Source of the DNA: Verrucomicrobiota bacterium
Lineage (GTDB): Bacteria; Verrucomicrobiota; Verrucomicrobiia; Verrucomicrobiales; Verrucomicrobiaceae
Assembly (NCBI GenBank): GCA_009885275.1
Contig: VFKY01000270.1
Span: forward strand, 1 to 19,295
Direction of reading: 5' to 3'
Length of the DNA: 19,295 bases
The stretch's first letter is position 1. Each line of letters starts with the position of its first letter. A program made the translations under genes and the position numbers. Under the pieces are notes generated by a model. It searched no databases. It worked only from the letters and a program-made list of their open reading frames with translations, and was not told the DNA's origin. Of the stretch, positions 16,406 to 19,295 are shown in pieces.

Positions 16406-17428
16406 ATGATCGCCAACATGTTTCCCTCATCCATCCTCCCCGCCATCGTTACCGCCTGTCTTAGCACGCTCACCCTTCAGGCAGCAGATGCTCCCTCAGA
16501 CAAGCCCAAACCTGCACCAGCCTACGATAATCCCGCAAACACGGATGATGACTTTGTTTTTCAAGGGGAGTATACCGGTCAGAATGAAGGGAAAAAATAT
16601 GGCGTCCAAATCATCTCGCTAGGTGATGGAAAATTCGAAGCTGTGGGCTTTGAAGGCGGCCTACCCGGTGACGGATGGCAGGGGCAATGGAAAGACGCCT
16701 CGCACACCCATGGTGAGCGAGCTCAGGGCGACGCCACTGCTTCCTTTAAAGCCGAATCGTTTAAGGCAAAGGTCGATGGAAAAAATATCATCGTCTTTAA
16801 TGCTCAAGACGAAAAACACTTTGAACTGAATCGAGTCGACCGCATCAGCCCAACTATGGGCACCAAAGCTCCCGAAGGCTCTACCATTTTATTTGACGGG
16901 AAAGACAAGAACGCTTTCCCAGATTCCCGACTCACCGAAGATGGATTGCTCATGGAGGGCGCAACCAGTGGGGACAAATTCACAGACTTCACCCTTCATA
17001 TGGAATTCCGCCTGCCTTACATTCCCAAAGGTCGAGGACAGGGGCGCGGCAACAGCGGCCTCTACTTGCAAGGACGCTATGAAGTACAGGTGCTCGACAG
17101 TTTTGGTCTCGAAGGTAAGGACAATGAGTGTGGTGGCATCTACAAAATCGCGGTTCCCAAGATCAACATGTGTTTCCCCCCTCTTATTTGGCAGACTTAT
17201 GATGTCGATTTTACCGCTGCGAAATTTGATGCTGATGGCAAGAAAACCATGAATGCAAAAGTCACCGTGAAACACAACGGCGTTGTTATTCACGAAAATC
17301 AGGAGCTGCCTCAGACCACGGCGGCAGCCCCGATCTCCACAGAAGCCAACACTCCCGGCCCCATCCATTTGCAGAATCACGGCAACCCCGTTCGCTATCG
17401 CAATGTCTGGATCACCCCACGCTCATAA
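16406..17428 (+). CDS. Exported DUF1080 (3-keto-disaccharide hydrolase family) protein
   Basis: This 340-residue protein has an N-terminal hydrophobic export segment ending in TLTLQAADAPS. VTAC at residues 15-18 resembles a lipobox, though the segment lacks the usual positive charges, so secreted or lipid-anchored are both possible. Residues of about 45-145 form an extra domain (GEYTGQNEGKKYGVQIISLG, GGLPGDGW). The DUF1080 domain follows from about residue 155: STILFDGKDKNAF, GRGNSGLYLQGRYEVQVLDSFG, QNHGNPVRYRNVWI. DUF1080 is a concanavalin-like fold named for 3-keto-disaccharide hydrolase activity and is greatly expanded in Planctomycetota and Verrucomicrobiota. It has its own strong Shine-Dalgarno 60 nt after the transglutaminase gene, so it may be separate. 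The substrate cannot be told from sequence. Confidence 0.9.
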   Translation: MIANMFPSSILPAIVTACLSTLTLQAADAPSDKPKPAPAYDNPANTDDDFVFQGEYTGQNEGKKYGVQIISLGDGKFEAVGFEGGLPGDGWQGQWKDASHTHGERAQGDATASFKAESFKAKVDGKNIIVFNAQDEKHFELNRVDRISPTMGTKAPEGSTILFDGKDKNAFPDSRLTEDGLLMEGATSGDKFTDFTLHMEFRLPYIPKGRGQGRGNSGLYLQGRYEVQVLDSFGLEGKDNECGGIYKIAVPKINMCFPPLIWQTYDVDFTAAKFDADGKKTMNAKVTVKHNGVVIHENQELPQTTAAAPISTEANTPGPIHLQNHGNPVRYRNVWITPRS

Positions 17429-17471
17429 AAGGTCCTTCGACTGAAAAGATAATATCCGAGCATCTTGCTAG

Positions 17472-17500
17472 TTGACGACCTTGCAGCGTTGAAGCACTAT
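17472..17500 (+). promoter_or_regulatory. Possible promoter of tRNA-Ser
   Basis: TTGACG (17472-17477, five of six) is followed after 17 bp by CACTAT (17495-17500, three of six). The predicted start would be about 20 nt before the tRNA. The -10 match is poor. Confidence 0.28.
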
Positions 17501-17526
17501 CACCCTCTGATTTTTAAATCAACAAT

Positions 17527-17616
17527 GGTGAGGTGGCTGAGTGGTCGAAAGCACATCTTTGCTAAAGATGCGTAGCCTAACCGCTACCGAGGGTTCGAAT
17601 CCCTCCCTCACTACCA
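17527..17616 (+). tRNA. tRNA-Ser (anticodon GCU)
   Basis: The sequence folds as a class II tRNA. The acceptor stem is GGTGAGG with CCTCACT. The D stem is GCT/AGC. The anticodon stem CATCT/AGATG has loop TTGCTAA, so the anticodon is GCT and reads AGC/AGU serine codons. The long variable arm has stem GTAGC/GCTAC and loop CTAACC. The T arm is GAGGG-TTCGAAT-CCCTC, and a CCA end is encoded (17614-17616). The first acceptor pair is G-U, and the discriminator base is A rather than the G usual for bacterial tRNA-Ser. The identity is secure. Confidence 0.95.
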
Positions 17617-17703
17617 TGTTGACAATCAACGACTTAAGCTGAAAATGGGGCAAAAGTCTCAACGCCAGCCTCAACATGGCCAACCAAGTCAGAGAGGTTT
17701 TGT

Positions 17704-17922
17704 ATGGTTTCAAAAGACGGGTATCCGCCTCCATTTTGGGTATTCAATAGGGTTGTGTCGCCATATCTGCTGGAGCTTCACCCCTCGGAAGGCGCACCTT
17801 TGGTGGCTTGGTATTACAGCATCATGACACAGAAGTTGCGCAATAAGATTGGTCACTTTGACGACCGAATCTCACTCATCTGCTCAGGACTCTGGAATCT
17901 TGATCTCGCCCACACCCGCTAA
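17704..17922 (+). CDS. Hypothetical 72-residue protein, uncertain
   Basis: An open frame starts at ATG 17704, 7 nt after an AGAGAGG stretch that could bind the ribosome, and encodes MVSKDGYPPPFWVFNRVVSP onward to LDLAHTR. The composition looks protein-like (aromatic and hydrophobic residues in plausible order), but I recognise no family, membrane segment or motif. It lies just downstream of tRNA-Ser, a common place for remnants of integrated elements, and could be a real small gene, a decayed fragment or chance. An overlapping frame at 17645-17827 is also open and looks less like a protein. Confidence 0.35.
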   Translation: MVSKDGYPPPFWVFNRVVSPYLLELHPSEGAPLVAWYYSIMTQKLRNKIGHFDDRISLICSGLWNLDLAHTR

Positions 17923-17976
17923 CATCCGATGCACTAAGATCACCTTCACAAAAAATCTTTTGAGAACAAGTCTATT

Positions 17977-18702
17977 TTATTTGAGAGCGGCGTAGACGCG
18001 ATGGACGTCGGGCAGATCATCGAGGCCCTGTAAAAAGGCGACCACTTCTTCACGCTGCGCTTCGCTGAGTTCGGGATACTCCTTGGGATGATGATGCAAC
18101 TCCGTGGTCGTCACGATCCAGCCCTGAGCTTTGAGGGCTTTGGTCACGGTATCGAGACTGGCTTTCTGACAAAAGAACCGCGCGCCAATATGATGCGCTG
18201 TTTCCTCATCCTCCATCTCCATCGGCTCGACATTATCAGCCTCTGCTTCGAGCGCGGCGATTTCGATGTCGAGTGTCGTGTCAGGATGATGCGCTTCCAC
18301 TAGACCACAATGCTCAAACATCCAGCCGACAGAACCTGGGGTGCCAAGATTGCCGGTTTTAAAGGCCATCTTTATTTCCGTTGCAGTGCGATTGTTATTA
18401 TCCGTCAGACAGTCCACAATGACCGGAACACGGTGAGGCGTGAAACCTTCATAAACTGTGGTGTGATACTGCACCGCATCAGCGCCGGTGCCGGCACCCT
18501 TCGCAATGGCACGTTCAATGGTGTCGCGCGTGACGCTCTGTTTCTTAGCCACTCCAATGGCCGCAGCGAGACGGGCATTGGTATCAGGACTGGCTCCGCC
18601 CATCTTGACGGCTACTTGAATTTCCCGAACCAGTTTGCCTACGATCTTGCCCTTTTCATTGGCGGCAAGTTCCCGCCATTTTTGTTTCCATTGTGCGCCC
18701 AT
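17977..18702 (-). CDS. YebC/PmpR/TACO1-family protein
   Basis: This 241-residue protein matches the YebC family along its whole length. Visible family features are KGKIVGKLVREIQVAVKMGG, NARLAAAIGVAKKQSVTRDTIERAIAKGAG (residues 42-71), YEGFTPHRVPVIVDCLTDNNNRTA and FKTGNLGTPGSVGWMFEHCG. The usual start GHSKWANIKHRK is replaced by MGAQWKQKWRELAANEK, as in a divergent subgroup. YebC proteins were first described as transcription regulators; later work on YebC and mitochondrial TACO1 points to helping ribosomes translate difficult stretches such as polyproline. It starts 24 nt after the deiminase gene and is probably co-transcribed with it. Confidence 0.93.
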   Translation of the reverse strand: MGAQWKQKWRELAANEKGKIVGKLVREIQVAVKMGGASPDTNARLAAAIGVAKKQSVTRDTIERAIAKGAGTGADAVQYHTTVYEGFTPHRVPVIVDCLTDNNNRTATEIKMAFKTGNLGTPGSVGWMFEHCGLVEAHHPDTTLDIEIAALEAEADNVEPMEMEDEETAHHIGARFFCQKASLDTVTKALKAQGWIVTTTELHHHPKEYPELSEAQREEVVAFLQGLDDLPDVHRVYAALK

Positions 18703-18726
18703 GTCTGAAGTTCTAGAGAGTTAAGT

Positions 18727-19295
18727 TCAAGGTGTAAAGAGACCACTCTTCGGCTGCTGCTGGGAAATGCAATGCAAAGCTCCCCCTTCAAAGACGATGT
18801 CCGAAGACTCGATGCCGATGATCTCGCGACCGGGGAAGCATTCGCCGATAAACCCGAGCGCATGCGCATCACGCTTCGGTTGATTAAAGACCGGCACCAG
18901 CACCGCGTGGTTGATGATGAGAAAATTCGCATAGCTCGCCGGTAAGCGATCAAGCCGCCAGTCACCCTGAGGCTTCAGCGGTTCGGGCATCGGCAGGGTG
19001 AGCAGTTCGATGCGACCACCACTGGCGGTGCGCAGGTCCTGAAGGCGTTCCCGGTTCGCTTCGAGCACGGCATAGTTGGGATCGGATTCGCGCTTTTCCA
19101 CCACGGTGAGCACGACGTCCTCACGGACGAAGCGGGTGATGTCGTCGATGTGCCCGTCGGTGTCATCGCCTTCGATGCCCTGACTGAGCCAGAAGATGCT
19201 GCTGATGCCAAGATGACGTTTGATCTCCGCTTCAATCTGAGCCTTCGACCAGTCCTTATTGCGATTCTTATTGAGCAACACCGCCTCGGTCGTGA
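18727..19295 (-). CDS. Agmatine deiminase / peptidyl-arginine deiminase family protein (partial, C-terminal part)
   Basis: The frame is open through the right edge, so the N-terminal part of a protein of about 340-350 residues is missing. The visible 189 codons begin TTEAVLLNKNRN. They contain GIEGDDTDGHIDDITRFV, a hallmark with the substrate-binding Asp and His, and the catalytic cysteine in GGALHCISQQQP near the C-terminus. This is the PAD_porph family, whose members convert agmatine to N-carbamoylputrescine in a polyamine pathway or act on peptidyl arginine. The motifs favour agmatine deiminase (AguA-like), but the two cannot be told apart surely from this fragment. It precedes the YebC-family gene by 24 nt. 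Confidence 0.92.
   Translation of the reverse strand, partial: TTEAVLLNKNRNKDWSKAQIEAEIKRHLGISSIFWLSQGIEGDDTDGHIDDITRFVREDVVLTVVEKRESDPNYAVLEANRERLQDLRTASGGRIELLTLPMPEPLKPQGDWRLDRLPASYANFLIINHAVLVPVFNQPKRDAHALGFIGECFPGREIIGIESSDIVFEGGALHCISQQQPKSGLFTP

Noticed and set aside
16889..17380. 163-codon minus-strand frame
   Set aside because: It is antisense to the DUF1080 domain and is a shadow of that gene's codon pattern.
17519..17734. Minus-strand frame with the translation VREGFEPSVAV across tRNA-Ser
   Set aside because: This is the familiar false protein produced by reading the antisense of a tRNA-Ser gene.
17923..17976. Terminator between the small ORF and the YebC-family gene
   Set aside because: The space is AT-rich with an A run, but no stable hairpin could be drawn.
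1..19295. CRISPR arrays, insertion sequences, rRNA genes
   Set aside because: No regularly spaced repeats, transposase motifs or rRNA-like sequence were seen on either strand.

Overview
The window looks like a chromosomal segment of a Verrucomicrobiota bacterium, or a close PVC relative. This is inferred from gene content: an alternative complex III operon, secreted NIPSNAP and DUF1080 proteins, and mostly Shine-Dalgarno-less leaders. Base composition is moderate. There is no rRNA, IS element or CRISPR array, and most genes are complete.

Layout. (1) 1-7484, minus strand: the alternative complex III (ACIII, quinol:cytochrome c oxidoreductase) operon actA-actB-actC-actD-actE-actF, with actF cut by the window's left edge. 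Just upstream of actA lies a sigma70-like promoter. An 18-bp palindrome, TTGTGAAATATTTCACAA (7508-7525), overlaps its predicted start point. It is a full match to the operator consensus of the NADH/NAD+ sensor Rex. (2) 7789-8574, minus: a secreted protein with two NIPSNAP domains. (3) 8772-12756, minus: three genes of the ebo cluster (eboE, eboC, eboD) with a complete vapBC toxin-antitoxin pair between eboE and eboC. The vapC stop lies 5 nt before the eboC start. (4) 12890-16345, plus: a three-gene operon encoding a circularly permuted ATP-grasp protein, an alpha-E (DUF403) protein and a transglutaminase-like protease. This is a known genomic triad predicted to make or process a peptide-like product. 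(5) 16406-17428, plus: a secreted DUF1080 protein. (6) 17527-17616, plus: tRNA-Ser(GCU) with an unusual acceptor end, followed by a doubtful 72-residue ORF. (7) 17977-19295, minus: a YebC-family protein downstream of an agmatine/peptidyl-arginine deiminase cut by the right edge.

How the genes work together. ActA-ActF should pass electrons from quinol to a periplasmic cytochrome c or directly to a terminal oxidase; the Rex-like site suggests transcription follows cellular redox state. In other bacteria ebo products take part in making or moving a metabolite across the inner membrane. Here only E, C and D are present, and a vapBC module has its own operator/promoter in front of eboC and eboD. 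The ATP-grasp/alpha-E/transglutaminase genes form a separate unit transcribed divergently from eboE. The most notable points are the Rex-type operator before ACIII, vapBC nested in an ebo operon, and the replacement of the usual lipid-anchor cysteine in ActE by phenylalanine.
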